Shown here piece after piece: positions 8,715 through 17,032 of a stretch of 64,000 bases of DNA. The stretch's first letter is position 1. Each line of letters opens with the position of its first letter. The stretch spans positions 372,001 through 436,000 of the forward strand of contig JANQGQ010000012.1 of NCBI GenBank assembly GCA_028277185.1, given 5' to 3'. The notes beneath the pieces were generated by a model. That model was not told where the DNA came from, ran no database searches, and saw only the letters and a program-made list of their open reading frames with translations. A program made the position numbers and the translations under genes. The DNA comes from Woeseiaceae bacterium. GTDB lineage: Bacteria; Pseudomonadota; Gammaproteobacteria; Steroidobacterales; Woeseiaceae.

Positions 8715-10034
8715 ATGCGGTTGAAAGCAGCGATAGTTTGCCTGGCATTCGCCTGTGGCAGTGCGGGCGCGGGAGTGCACGGCAAGGGCGAGGCACAGAA
8801 ACGCTGGGAGCTCATGAATCAGATTCGCCAGGAGAAGTTCGACCTGATCCTGCCCGAGGTCATGCGCGAAAACGGCATCGACATGTGGATTACCGTTAAC
8901 CGTGAAGGCTTCGACGACCCCCTGACCGAGGATTTCGGCAAGGGCTACGTCGGTACCTACGGCTACTACGTCTTCACCGATCGCGGCGGCGACCGAATCG
9001 AGCGCGCCGTCCTCGGCGTCGGCACGGCGCTCGTCGACGACAACGGTGCCTACGATGTTTTCGGCAGCCCCGACGAACTCAGGGCCTTCGTCGAGGAGCG
9101 CGACCCGCAGACGATCGGTCTGAACTTCGCGCGACATATCGGCGCCGCAGACGGCCTGAGCCACACGAGTCACCAGAAGCTGACCGAGGAGCTTGGGTCA
9201 CGCTACGCCGAACGCTTCGTCTCCGCGGAAAAGCTGATCTCCGACTTCCGCTCGCGCCGCGTCGCAACCGAGATCGCCGCATACGCCTGGGCCGGCGAGC
9301 TGTCGCGCAACATCGCCGAACGCGCCTTCTCGAACGAGGTGATCACGCCGGGAGTAACGACACTCAAGGACGTGGCGTGGTGGATGCGTGAACAGCAGTT
9401 TGCGAACAACGTCGGGACTTCGTTCGGCATGCCGTCGGTGTACGTCACGGGCCCGGACGGCATCACGGCGCTCTCGACCGACTACGTGATCCAGCGTGGC
9501 GACTTCCTCGCGATCGACTGGGGCGTCGGCTATCTCAACCTCTACACCGACATCAAGCGCCATGCCTACGTCCTCAAAGACGGTGAAACGCATTTGCCCG
9601 AGAGTATCCAGCGCGCCTTCGACAACGGACGCGCGGTCCGCGACATCCTCAAGGCGAACATCAAGCCTGGCCGCACTGCTGCCGAGACCCTCGATCTCCT
9701 CAACGAGCGTATCGAGGCGGCCGGTTTCTCGGTCATGGACAAGTTCAACGAGCCAACGGACGATCCCGAGCTGATCGACGTTATCGTCGCCTCCCACTCC
9801 GTCGGCAATCTCGGCCACGGCATCGGCCCGTCGATAGCCTGGTTCAATCCGGAGCGCATGAAGTACACGATCCAGCCGACGAACCTGTTTGCGATCGAGC
9901 TGTTCGCGTACACGGCCATCCCGGAGTGGGGCGGCAAGAAACTGCGCATACCGCTCGAAGACGACGCGATCGTCACGCATCGCGGCGTCGAGTGGCTGTA
10001 TCCCGTCAATCAGGAGGTATTGCTGATTCGCTAG
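8715..10034 (+). CDS. M24 family metallopeptidase (Xaa-Pro peptidase-like), exported
   Basis: 439 residues starting with a signal peptide (MRLKAAIVCLAFACGSAGAG), so it acts in the periplasm or outside. The creatinase-like N-terminal domain covers about residues 25-195. The pita-bread catalytic domain has the metal-ligand series in order: AIDWG near 267, YTDIKRH near 279, GHGIG near 367, AIELFAY near 394 and PLEDDAIV near 414. These are the usual two Asp, one His and two Glu ligands, so it should be active on peptides, probably X-Pro. The ATG follows GGAAGAAG and yields the signal peptide. Reading upstream would run into the divergent promoter region. Confidence 0.92.
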   Translation: MRLKAAIVCLAFACGSAGAGVHGKGEAQKRWELMNQIRQEKFDLILPEVMRENGIDMWITVNREGFDDPLTEDFGKGYVGTYGYYVFTDRGGDRIERAVLGVGTALVDDNGAYDVFGSPDELRAFVEERDPQTIGLNFARHIGAADGLSHTSHQKLTEELGSRYAERFVSAEKLISDFRSRRVATEIAAYAWAGELSRNIAERAFSNEVITPGVTTLKDVAWWMREQQFANNVGTSFGMPSVYVTGPDGITALSTDYVIQRGDFLAIDWGVGYLNLYTDIKRHAYVLKDGETHLPESIQRAFDNGRAVRDILKANIKPGRTAAETLDLLNERIEAAGFSVMDKFNEPTDDPELIDVIVASHSVGNLGHGIGPSIAWFNPERMKYTIQPTNLFAIELFAYTAIPEWGGKKLRIPLEDDAIVTHRGVEWLYPVNQEVLLIR

Positions 10035-10142
10035 GGCAAGCCGACGACTGAATCTACGCCCGTAGACGCAGTCATTTTCGTGTTCCTCGGGTTGCTCATG
10101 ATCTCCCGGGCACGGCGAATGGTCGAAGCTTCCGCTTTCCCG

Positions 10143-11030
10143 TCAAAGCGCGGCGGGATACGTGAAGATGAGAAAATGCCCGGCGTTTAGCAGGAAGTGG
10201 GTCAGGACCGCGGCCTCGATGCGCCCCGTTCTCTGATAGACGTAGCCGTACACGAGCCCCGCAAGCGCGGACAGTGCAACGTAACCCGCGCCACCGGCGA
10301 AATGCGCGAACCCGAACAGCAGCGAAACGATTGCAAGGCTCACGAGCTTGCCCGAGCGGAATCTTCCGAGGCCCTGCTCGAGATAGCGCTGCAGGAAGCC
10401 GCGGAAGAATGCCTCTTCCGCGACGCAGGTAAAGAACAGGTTACGGAGCGCCCAGACGGGGAATACGGAACCGAAGGTTGGATCGAGCGCGGCGTAGCCG
10501 AACAGATAGCCGGCACCGTAGACGAGGGCGATGCCCGCAAGCGCGATCGGCGCGGCGGCCACGAGCATGGTCTTCCAGTCCGCCCAGCGGCGAAGCAACG
10601 GCGCGCCGAAGGCCAGGATGAAGAGCCCGACGAGAGGTTTGTCGAAGTTGAGATAGAGCGAGAAGGGTTGGCTTCGGTCGCTCAGCGCAAATTCGTCGAG
10701 GATCTTCCAGTTGTCGAAACCCGGGACGATGTGCAGAGCCAGCGCGACAGACAAGACAGTCCCTACGGCGCCGACACCGATTCTGAGCGCGGTGCCGTAA
10801 CGACTTTCCTGGGCGACGTAGAAGCAGCCCGCCAGTGCGGCGATCGGGACGAATGCAAGCGCCCCGACTCTTCCCGCCAGCACACCGAAGACCAGTGCGA
10901 TCGCCAACGTGGCGAACCAGACGACGCGCCTGCCCGTCAGCCAGAGACTCGCGATCGAAACGAGCAGAAAAGCGTAGGCCGCGAAGGACCGTGGTTCGCT
11001 CAGCAACTCTTCGAAGATCATCGCCGCCAT
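10143..11030 (-). CDS. CPBP family intramembrane metalloprotease
   Basis: 295 residues with about eight hydrophobic segments. The CPBP (Abi/Rce1) motifs are present in the C-terminal half: EEAFFRGFLQRYL (motif 1, EExxxR), FGFAHFAGG (motif 2, FxxxH) and THFLLNAGHF (motif 3). These residues bind metal and make the active site in this family, which cleaves prenylated proteins or processes membrane proteins; the substrate here is unknown. No strong ribosome-binding site; a second ATG three codons later is possible. Convergent with the M24 gene. Confidence 0.9.
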   Translation of the reverse strand: MAAMIFEELLSEPRSFAAYAFLLVSIASLWLTGRRVVWFATLAIALVFGVLAGRVGALAFVPIAALAGCFYVAQESRYGTALRIGVGAVGTVLSVALALHIVPGFDNWKILDEFALSDRSQPFSLYLNFDKPLVGLFILAFGAPLLRRWADWKTMLVAAAPIALAGIALVYGAGYLFGYAALDPTFGSVFPVWALRNLFFTCVAEEAFFRGFLQRYLEQGLGRFRSGKLVSLAIVSLLFGFAHFAGGAGYVALSALAGLVYGYVYQRTGRIEAAVLTHFLLNAGHFLIFTYPAAL

Positions 11031-11125
11031 GCCGCGTTGCCATGTTGTGCGGCATTGTGTGCCGTTGCTGCCCGTTCGACAACGCCGGCACCGTCGATTC
11101 CTGCGCTGGAAAAGCCCGGGAGCCG

Positions 11126-11218
11126 CTATCTGAACGCATAGCTCACGCCGATCGAGAGGACCGGATAGAGTTCGAAGCCGTCGAGGTCATCGCGAATTGA
11201 ATCAATGACTTGCGGTGA
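11126..11218 (-). pseudogene. Possible 3' remnant of an outer-membrane barrel gene
   Basis: On the minus strand, the short frame ends in FELYPVLSIGVSYAFR and a stop. A strand ending in GVSYAF just before the stop resembles the C-terminal strand of outer-membrane beta-barrel proteins. Upstream the frame has no barrel-like sequence and no start. It may be the tail of a deleted porin-like gene. The evidence is short and could be chance. Confidence 0.25.
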
Positions 11219-11317
11219 CACCTGCCCGGGGGCGTTGCCGCTTTCCGCCGGTCGGGCGGTTGTCCGGCGCGGGGGCCACGCCCTACACTGAACCCGTAGG
11301 CAGACGGAGATCGACTC

Positions 11318-12640
11318 ATGGCAGTGAGCGCCGGGCAGCTTGACGCGCATTGGATGCCCTTTACGGCCAACCGGGATTTCAAGAAGGCGCCGCGGATCAT
11401 CGCGAGCGCCGCGGGGCACTACTACGAAACCGTCGACGGCCGGCGGCTCTACGACCTGTTTTCCGGCCTGTGGACGACCGGGCTAGGGCATTGCCATCCG
11501 AAGATCGTGGAAGCGGTTCAGAAGCAGGTGGCGACGCTCGACTATGCGATCGGCTTTCAGGTCAGCAACAACCGCTCGTTCGAGCTGGCCGAGCGGGTTA
11601 TCGATCTGGCGCCGCCGCCGTTCAGCCAGTGTTTCTTCACGAACTCGGGCTCCGAGTCCGTGGACACCGCGCTCAAGATCGCACTCGCCTATCACCGCGC
11701 GAGAGGCGAGGGCCACCGGACCCGGCTGATCGGCCGCGAGCGCGGCTATCACGGCGTGAATTTCGGCGGCATGTCCGTGGGCGGCATGGTGCCGAACCGC
11801 AAGGTGTTCAGCGCCAGCTTGCTGCCCGGCGTCGATCACATCCGCGCTACCTGCGACCTCGAGCACACGGCGTTTTCGCGCGGTCAGCCCGAGTGGGGCG
11901 CGCATCTCGCCGATGATCTCGAGCGGCTCGCGGGCCTGCATGGCGGCGACAATATCGCCGCCGTCATCGTCGAGCCGGCCGCGGGCTCTGCCGGAGTGCT
12001 GCCGCCGCCCGTGGGCTATCTGGAGCGGCTGCGCGAGATCTGCGACCGGCACGGAATCCTGCTGATCTTCGACGAAGTGATCACGGGCTTCGGCCGGGTC
12101 GGCGCGTCCTTCGCGGCCGACTATTTCGGCGTCATGCCCGACATCATCACGACCGCGAAGGGGTTGACGAACGGCGTCATCCCAATGGGCGCGGTCATCG
12201 TGCAAAGCCATGTCTACGATGCCTTCATGCATGGCCCCGAAGCTACCGTCGAGTTGTTTCACGGCTATACTTATTCCGGTCATCCCGTTGCGGCCGCCGC
12301 GGGCGTCGCGACGCTCGACGCCTACGCCGAGGAAGGCACTTTCGGGCAGGCCGCGGAGCTTGCCGGTCCGTTCGGCGAGCTGCTCCACGGTTTCGCGGAC
12401 CACGACAAGGTCATCGACGTGCGCAACATCGGCCTGATGGGCGCCGTCGAGCTGGCGCCGCGCGAAGGCAAGCCCGGCGCGCGCGGCATGGAAGTCCACA
12501 AGCGCTGCTTCTGGGAAGAAGATCTCGTCGTGCGCAACGGCATGGATACGTTGCAGTTCTCGCCTTTCCTGAACGCGAAACCCGACGATCTCGAGGCGGC
12601 GATCGCGCGTATCCGCCGCGTCGTCGATTCGATCGACTAG
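11318..12640 (+). CDS. Class III aminotransferase (omega-amino acid:pyruvate-like)
   Basis: 440 residues, the usual length for class III PLP enzymes. Recognisable parts: the N-terminal HWMPFTANRDFKKAPRI, found in omega-amino-acid:pyruvate transaminases, then GLWTTGLGHCHP, FFTNSGSESVDTALK, the FDEVITGFGR motif (PLP-binding Asp near 252), and ITTAKGLTNG with the Schiff-base Lys near 281. The best match is beta-alanine/omega-amino acid:pyruvate transaminase, which moves an amino group to pyruvate. AGACGGAGA lies upstream of the ATG. It is convergent with the NhaC/D-aminoacylase operon and may feed the same amino-acid catabolism. Confidence 0.93.
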   Translation: MAVSAGQLDAHWMPFTANRDFKKAPRIIASAAGHYYETVDGRRLYDLFSGLWTTGLGHCHPKIVEAVQKQVATLDYAIGFQVSNNRSFELAERVIDLAPPPFSQCFFTNSGSESVDTALKIALAYHRARGEGHRTRLIGRERGYHGVNFGGMSVGGMVPNRKVFSASLLPGVDHIRATCDLEHTAFSRGQPEWGAHLADDLERLAGLHGGDNIAAVIVEPAAGSAGVLPPPVGYLERLREICDRHGILLIFDEVITGFGRVGASFAADYFGVMPDIITTAKGLTNGVIPMGAVIVQSHVYDAFMHGPEATVELFHGYTYSGHPVAAAAGVATLDAYAEEGTFGQAAELAGPFGELLHGFADHDKVIDVRNIGLMGAVELAPREGKPGARGMEVHKRCFWEEDLVVRNGMDTLQFSPFLNAKPDDLEAAIARIRRVVDSID

Positions 12641-12654
12641 GGCCGGTCGGCAGG

Positions 12655-12669
12655 CGCCGCTACGCGGCG
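12655..12669. terminator. Small hairpin between convergent genes
   Basis: CGCCGC-tac-GCGGCG, a 6-bp stem with a 3-nt loop, lies between and just inside the ends of the convergent aminotransferase and antiporter genes. No T-run. It could end transcription from both sides. Confidence 0.3.
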
Positions 12670-12670
12670 G

Positions 12671-14203
12671 TCAGACCAGCACCAGGGCGATGCCGGTATA
12701 GAGGAGTATCGAGATGCCGGCCGCGGTCATGGCCATCGGCAGCTGGGTGAACACGTGGTCCATGAGGTCGCAGCCGCAGGCCAGCGACGAGAGTATCGTC
12801 GTGTCGGAGATCGGCGAGCACTGGTCGCCGAAGACCGCGCCGCCGAGAATGGCGCCGAACACGAGCGTGAGAAACATCGCATCCGGGGAGATCGCATACG
12901 CAAGCGGCAGCGCGATCGGAAAGACGACGGCGTACGTGCCCCAGGAAGAACCGATCGAAAACGCGACGATCATGCACACGAGCATCAGGAGACCCGGCAG
13001 GATGAACGGCGCCGCGGTCAGCGACTGCGACGTCACCTCGATCACGTAGGCCGATGCACCGAGCGTTTCCGACACTTTGGCCAGGGTGACCGCCAAACCC
13101 AGGATCACCGCGCCGACCGTGACGCCCTTGATGCCGTCGAGCATCCCGTCGAAGGCATCTTTGGCGCTCATGCCGCGCGCGATCGACAGGATCATGCCGC
13201 TGACCACGGCGAGGCCGAAAGCCTCGAATATCATGAGCTGATTGACGATGAGCCACGGCAGGATCGCGACGCCGAGGAGCACGAGTATCGGCACGAAGAA
13301 ATCCGCAAGTGAAGGCTCGTAGCCTTCGGCGATGTTCAGCGTGGACAATTCCTTCGACACCATCGGTTCGGCTTCCGGCGCGTCGAGCTCGCCGGTCGTG
13401 CGAACGCGCTCCTGCGCCCGGCGCATCGCCCGGCCGACGAATGGCAGCTTGTCGAGCGCGAACAGAAGCGTGAACGTCACCGCGAGGATGCCGTAGAAGT
13501 TGAACGGAATGGCCGCCAGGAACATCGCCACGGCGGCGTCCCGGTCGGCGATGAAGTGGGCCATTGACGGGACGGCGATCAAACCGGCGATGTAGACGGG
13601 CCATGCATTGAACGGGATGACCGTGGCGACGGGCGACGCGGTGGAGTCCACGACGTAGGCAAGCTCCTCGTGAGCAACCTTCTCGCGGTCGGCGACCGGC
13701 CGCACCGTCGTGCCGGTAAGGACGGTGCTGATCGTGCCGCCCTGATGGAAGATCACCCCCATCAGCCACGTGAAGACCAGAGCGGAGCGCCGCGACTTCA
13801 CGTGGTTCTCCGAGACGTACCTGGCGAAGTACCAGGCACCTCCGTTGCGGTTCCATATCCCTAAGAGCCCGCCGAGTGCCCAGAGATAAACGAGCAGAAT
13901 TTCCGCAAAGCGCGTCGTGCCGAGGGCCGGGATCAGAAACTCGCGCACGATGTTGTAGGAGCCGGACACGAGCCCGCCGAGAACGACCCCCATGAACAAC
14001 GCAAAGATAACGTTGCGCGTGATAAAGCAGATGGCCAGCGTCGCGAGCGCCGGCACCAGCGAGAGGAAGCCGTAGTGTTGCTGCGACTCGACGACGGTCG
14101 GATCGAGCGTCCTCGCGTAGCCCGTCAGGGCGAAGACCGCCAGCAGCCCGAGAATCCAGGCGTGTTCGTTGGCCCATTGGGCCAGTTTTTCTAGTCGCTG
14201 CAT
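12671..14203 (-). CDS. Na+/H+ antiporter NhaC family protein
   Basis: 510 residues with about 11-12 hydrophobic segments. The NhaC-type signatures are IFHQGGTISTVLTGTTVRPVAD, DSTASPVATVIPFNAW, IGSSWGTYAVVFPIALPLA and GDQCSPISDTTILSS. The family exchanges Na+ for H+ or, in malate/lactate forms, couples this to substrate exchange; here the partner may be a product of the adjacent deacylase (inference). The start ATG overlaps the end of the amidohydrolase gene by 13 bp, so translation is probably coupled. Last gene of the minus-strand operon. Confidence 0.92.
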   Translation of the reverse strand: MQRLEKLAQWANEHAWILGLLAVFALTGYARTLDPTVVESQQHYGFLSLVPALATLAICFITRNVIFALFMGVVLGGLVSGSYNIVREFLIPALGTTRFAEILLVYLWALGGLLGIWNRNGGAWYFARYVSENHVKSRRSALVFTWLMGVIFHQGGTISTVLTGTTVRPVADREKVAHEELAYVVDSTASPVATVIPFNAWPVYIAGLIAVPSMAHFIADRDAAVAMFLAAIPFNFYGILAVTFTLLFALDKLPFVGRAMRRAQERVRTTGELDAPEAEPMVSKELSTLNIAEGYEPSLADFFVPILVLLGVAILPWLIVNQLMIFEAFGLAVVSGMILSIARGMSAKDAFDGMLDGIKGVTVGAVILGLAVTLAKVSETLGASAYVIEVTSQSLTAAPFILPGLLMLVCMIVAFSIGSSWGTYAVVFPIALPLAYAISPDAMFLTLVFGAILGGAVFGDQCSPISDTTILSSLACGCDLMDHVFTQLPMAMTAAGISILLYTGIALVLV

Positions 14204-15852
14204 GTCGCCCGGGTTTTCCTGAGGACGCGTCCCGCGCTCGTATTCTGCAGTGTGGCGTCCTCGATGACGAGTTCTCCGTTGACGACGAGCGCCTCGACGC
14301 CCGTCGCAAGCTCCGCGGGCCGTTCGTAAGTGGCGGTCGGCTCGTAGCGATCCGGGTCGATTACGACGATGTCCGCGACATAGCCTTCGCGCAGCAGACC
14401 GCGGTCGCAAAGCCTGAAGGTTTCGGCGACCAGCCCCGCGCTGCGCCGGGCGAACGCGGCCGGCGACACCGTGCCGGGCACTACCAGATCCTGCCAGGCC
14501 TTGGGATAACTCGCATATAGCCGCGGGTGCCCCGAGGAGCCGTCGGAGCCGGTCATGACCCAGGGCTGCCGGGCGAACGCCGCCGCGTCGTCCGCGTGCA
14601 TCGCGAACGATGCAATCGACGGATCACCGTCGGCGATGAGCCGCAACGCGGCGCTTGCGGCATCGACGCCCAGGGCCTCGGCAGCGGCGGCAAGCGTCAT
14701 GCCTCGATACGGACTGTCGCCGGCCGTGATGCGCATGGCATCGGCGCCGCCGCGGCGCTCGAGGTTGGCTTCGACCCCGGCTCTGAGTCGTGCGGCGTAG
14801 TCCGGACCGCGGGTTTCGACGTCGTCCGCCATGGCCCAGCGCGGTATCAGCGTGCTGCTGAAACGCGTACCCGATGCAAGCCAGGGGTACTGATTGGCCG
14901 TGATCTCGAGGCCCTCGGCCCGGGCCGCTTCGACCTTCGCGATCACTTCGCTGCTCGAGCCCCAGACGGCCGGTCCCAGCGCTTTGATGTGCGAGATGTG
15001 AACGGGAATGTCCGCGTCGCGGGCGATCCGAATGGCTTCGTCGACGGCGGGCAGCAGGCCGACGGTGTTGCTGCCCTCGTCGCGCAGGTGCGTGTCGTAG
15101 ATGCCGCCGAGTTCCGCGGCGGCAGCGGCGAGTGCGACGACTTCGTCGGTATCCGAATAGCTGCCAGGCGCATAGTAGAGCCCCGTCGACAGCCCGTAGG
15201 CGCCGGCCTTCATCTCCGTGCGTACGTGGTTCAGCATGGTTTCCAGCTCGGCCGCCGTCGGCGCCCGGTCCTGCATACCCAGCACCTCACGGCGCGCCTG
15301 GCCGTGACCGGCCAGAAAGGCTACGTTGACGCCGCTGCCGTGGCGCTCTAGCGCGGCAAGCGTCCGTTCGCGGTCGGGCACGCCGCGGCCGTCCGAACCG
15401 ACGAACACCGTCGTCACGCCCTGCATCAGGTAGTTGACGTTCGCCGCCGGCTTGCCCAGGCTTGCCCAGAGCACGGCATGCGTGTGCGGGTCCACGAAGC
15501 CCGGCATCACGATGAGTCCGCTTGCGTCGACCGTCCGTTCGGCGGCGGCACCGGCGGGTGCGTCCATCGTCGCGATCCGGTCGCCGCGAATGCCGATGCG
15601 GCTCCGCCGCTCCGGTCCGCCCGATCCGTCGTACACCGTGCCGCCTACTATGAGGATGTCGTAGGTCTTCGGATTGGCGTCCCAAGCCTGCCCCCGCGCG
15701 ACGAGGATGTCGTAGGTCTTCGGATTGGCGTCCCAAGCCTGCCCCCACGCGAGGAGAATGTCGTACGCCTCCGGTTCGGCCGCCGGGTGCTCGGCGCACG
15801 CGGCAACCAGCAGCGCGCACAGGGCCGGCAGCGATCGGAGGACGGCGCTCAA
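14191..15852 (-). CDS. D-aminoacylase-like amidohydrolase lipoprotein with tandem insert
   Basis: About 553 residues. The lipobox LLVAAC comes just after the start. The amidohydrolase begins with YDILIVGGTVYDGSGG; metal-binding residues appear in VDPHTHA (near 120), YDTHLRDEG, VHISHIKALG and TGSDGSSGHP. These are features of N-acyl-D-amino-acid deacylases, which release D-amino acids from N-acyl forms. An insert of two near-identical 17-residue units (YDIL..GQAWDANPKT) precedes the first strand of the enzyme. The start is inferred as a TTG 7 bp after the carboxypeptidase stop, because it gives a proper lipoprotein signal; no strong ribosome-binding site is seen. Earlier in-frame starts lie deep inside the upstream gene. 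Confidence 0.85.
   Translation of the reverse strand: MSAVLRSLPALCALLVAACAEHPAAEPEAYDILLAWGQAWDANPKTYDILVARGQAWDANPKTYDILIVGGTVYDGSGGPERRSRIGIRGDRIATMDAPAGAAAERTVDASGLIVMPGFVDPHTHAVLWASLGKPAANVNYLMQGVTTVFVGSDGRGVPDRERTLAALERHGSGVNVAFLAGHGQARREVLGMQDRAPTAAELETMLNHVRTEMKAGAYGLSTGLYYAPGSYSDTDEVVALAAAAAELGGIYDTHLRDEGSNTVGLLPAVDEAIRIARDADIPVHISHIKALGPAVWGSSSEVIAKVEAARAEGLEITANQYPWLASGTRFSSTLIPRWAMADDVETRGPDYAARLRAGVEANLERRGGADAMRITAGDSPYRGMTLAAAAEALGVDAASAALRLIADGDPSIASFAMHADDAAAFARQPWVMTGSDGSSGHPRLYASYPKAWQDLVVPGTVSPAAFARRSAGLVAETFRLCDRGLLREGYVADIVVIDPDRYEPTATYERPAELATGVEALVVNGELVIEDATLQNTSAGRVLRKTRATCSD
15652..15775. repeat. Tandem 51-bp duplication inside a coding gene
   Basis: Two adjacent 51-bp units differ at only two positions, followed by a partial, more diverged third copy. 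Because 51 is a multiple of three, the duplication keeps the frame and adds 17 residues per unit to the N-terminal region of the D-aminoacylase-like protein, between the lipoprotein linker and the first strand. High identity suggests a recent slippage or recombination event, or assembly duplication. Confidence 0.9.
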
Positions 15853-15859
15853 CGGCGCG

Positions 15860-17032
15860 CTACCGTTCGAGCGCCAGCCGCATGAACTCCTCGGCGAAAA
15901 CGACAGCCGCGCGCCGCGCCGCGTCGCGGTCGGTCTCGTCGCCCACTTCGTAGGTGACGGCGGGAATGCCATAGCGCTGATTGATATAGGCTTTGGCCAC
16001 GGTCATGTTCTCACCGATCGACGGGTCGTTCTCGAACGGGTAGTCGACCCCGGCCAACCGCGGCCGCGCCCGCTCGAACCAGTCCGTGAAGAAGCGCGGC
16101 GGATCCGTGGCGTCGTCGGGAAGCGTGTAGAACAGATTGCGTTTCGTCGAGTGGAAGTCGACGAAGTAGACGAGTTTCCGTCCTTCGCGATCCAGTTCGT
16201 CGAGCAGATTCCCGACGAGCCGGGTTTCCGGCTGCGAAAACACGCCCCAGTCGCGGTTCAGATCCTTCCTGCCGACGTTGTGGCGGAAGTGGCCGCGCAC
16301 GACGCCGTCGGGATTCAACAGCGGGACGGCAATCACGGCAAAGCGCTCGCGGAATTGCCGGGCCAGCGGACTGTCGTCGAGGACGGTCGACGTGAACGCG
16401 AAGAAGGCCAGCGCACCGCTGACCTCCGGTGGGTGCTGCCTGCCGATGAGAAGAACGACTTCGTCGCGTTCGCCCGGCGAGCTCAGCATCGGTATCGGCC
16501 GCCCTTCGAGCGACTGGCCCAGCAACGACAGCTCGGTGTCCGTGCTGCGAACGATGCGCTCGTTCCAGGCATCGTAGACGTCGGGCGTGATCAGTTCCTG
16601 TGCCGACACCCATAGCGCTTCACGGTCGAGGTCGAGCGTCAGCGTCGCGCGCCTTCCGTTGCGCGTGAGCGAAATCCGCTCTTCCGGTACGGGCTGCCAC
16701 GTGACGCCGTCCCGGCTCGTTTTCGGTCGATAGCGGTGCGTCCAGCTGCCGTAGTCCAGAGTGACTTCCGCGCTGCCCGCGGCTTCGGGTTCGATGCGAA
16801 AGGAGAACCATGGGCTCGGGTTGACGACCTGCCGGTCCTCCTCGCGGATCTTCAGCAAGACCCGGTCGTCGTCGACGGCCCGGCAGCTGCCGCGGCGGGC
16901 GCCGGCGAAGTCGTCGACGACCGTGAAGCCTGCCGCAGCACAGGGTTCCCCGGGTGAGACGGAGGACAACCCGGCGCAGCCGGCGGTGAAGACTGCCAGT
17001 AGCAGATACGAGGCGATTCGGAACAAGATCAT
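15860..17032 (-). CDS. M14 family zinc carboxypeptidase lipoprotein
   Basis: 390 residues. The lipobox FTAGC sits near residue 19. Residues about 35-150 form a beta-rich domain like that before the catalytic unit of cytosolic-type M14 enzymes. The catalytic part has GRQHPPEVSG (zinc ligands H and E, near 199-202), PLLNPDGVVRGHFRHN, KDLNRDWGVF, VDFHST (third zinc ligand, near 293) and TYEVGDET with the catalytic Glu near 359. It should remove C-terminal residues or cleave amide bonds of peptides at the cell surface. Its start overlaps the stop of the oxidase gene by 4 bp (ATGA). Confidence 0.9.
   Translation of the reverse strand: MILFRIASYLLLAVFTAGCAGLSSVSPGEPCAAAGFTVVDDFAGARRGSCRAVDDDRVLLKIREEDRQVVNPSPWFSFRIEPEAAGSAEVTLDYGSWTHRYRPKTSRDGVTWQPVPEERISLTRNGRRATLTLDLDREALWVSAQELITPDVYDAWNERIVRSTDTELSLLGQSLEGRPIPMLSSPGERDEVVLLIGRQHPPEVSGALAFFAFTSTVLDDSPLARQFRERFAVIAVPLLNPDGVVRGHFRHNVGRKDLNRDWGVFSQPETRLVGNLLDELDREGRKLVYFVDFHSTKRNLFYTLPDDATDPPRFFTDWFERARPRLAGVDYPFENDPSIGENMTVAKAYINQRYGIPAVTYEVGDETDRDAARRAAVVFAEEFMRLALER

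Noticed and set aside
11125..11142. GCTAT-N8-ATAGC dyad upstream of the aminotransferase
   Set aside because: Arms are in the opposite orientation and spacing differs from the T-N11-A boxes; it also overlaps the barrel-like tail frame.
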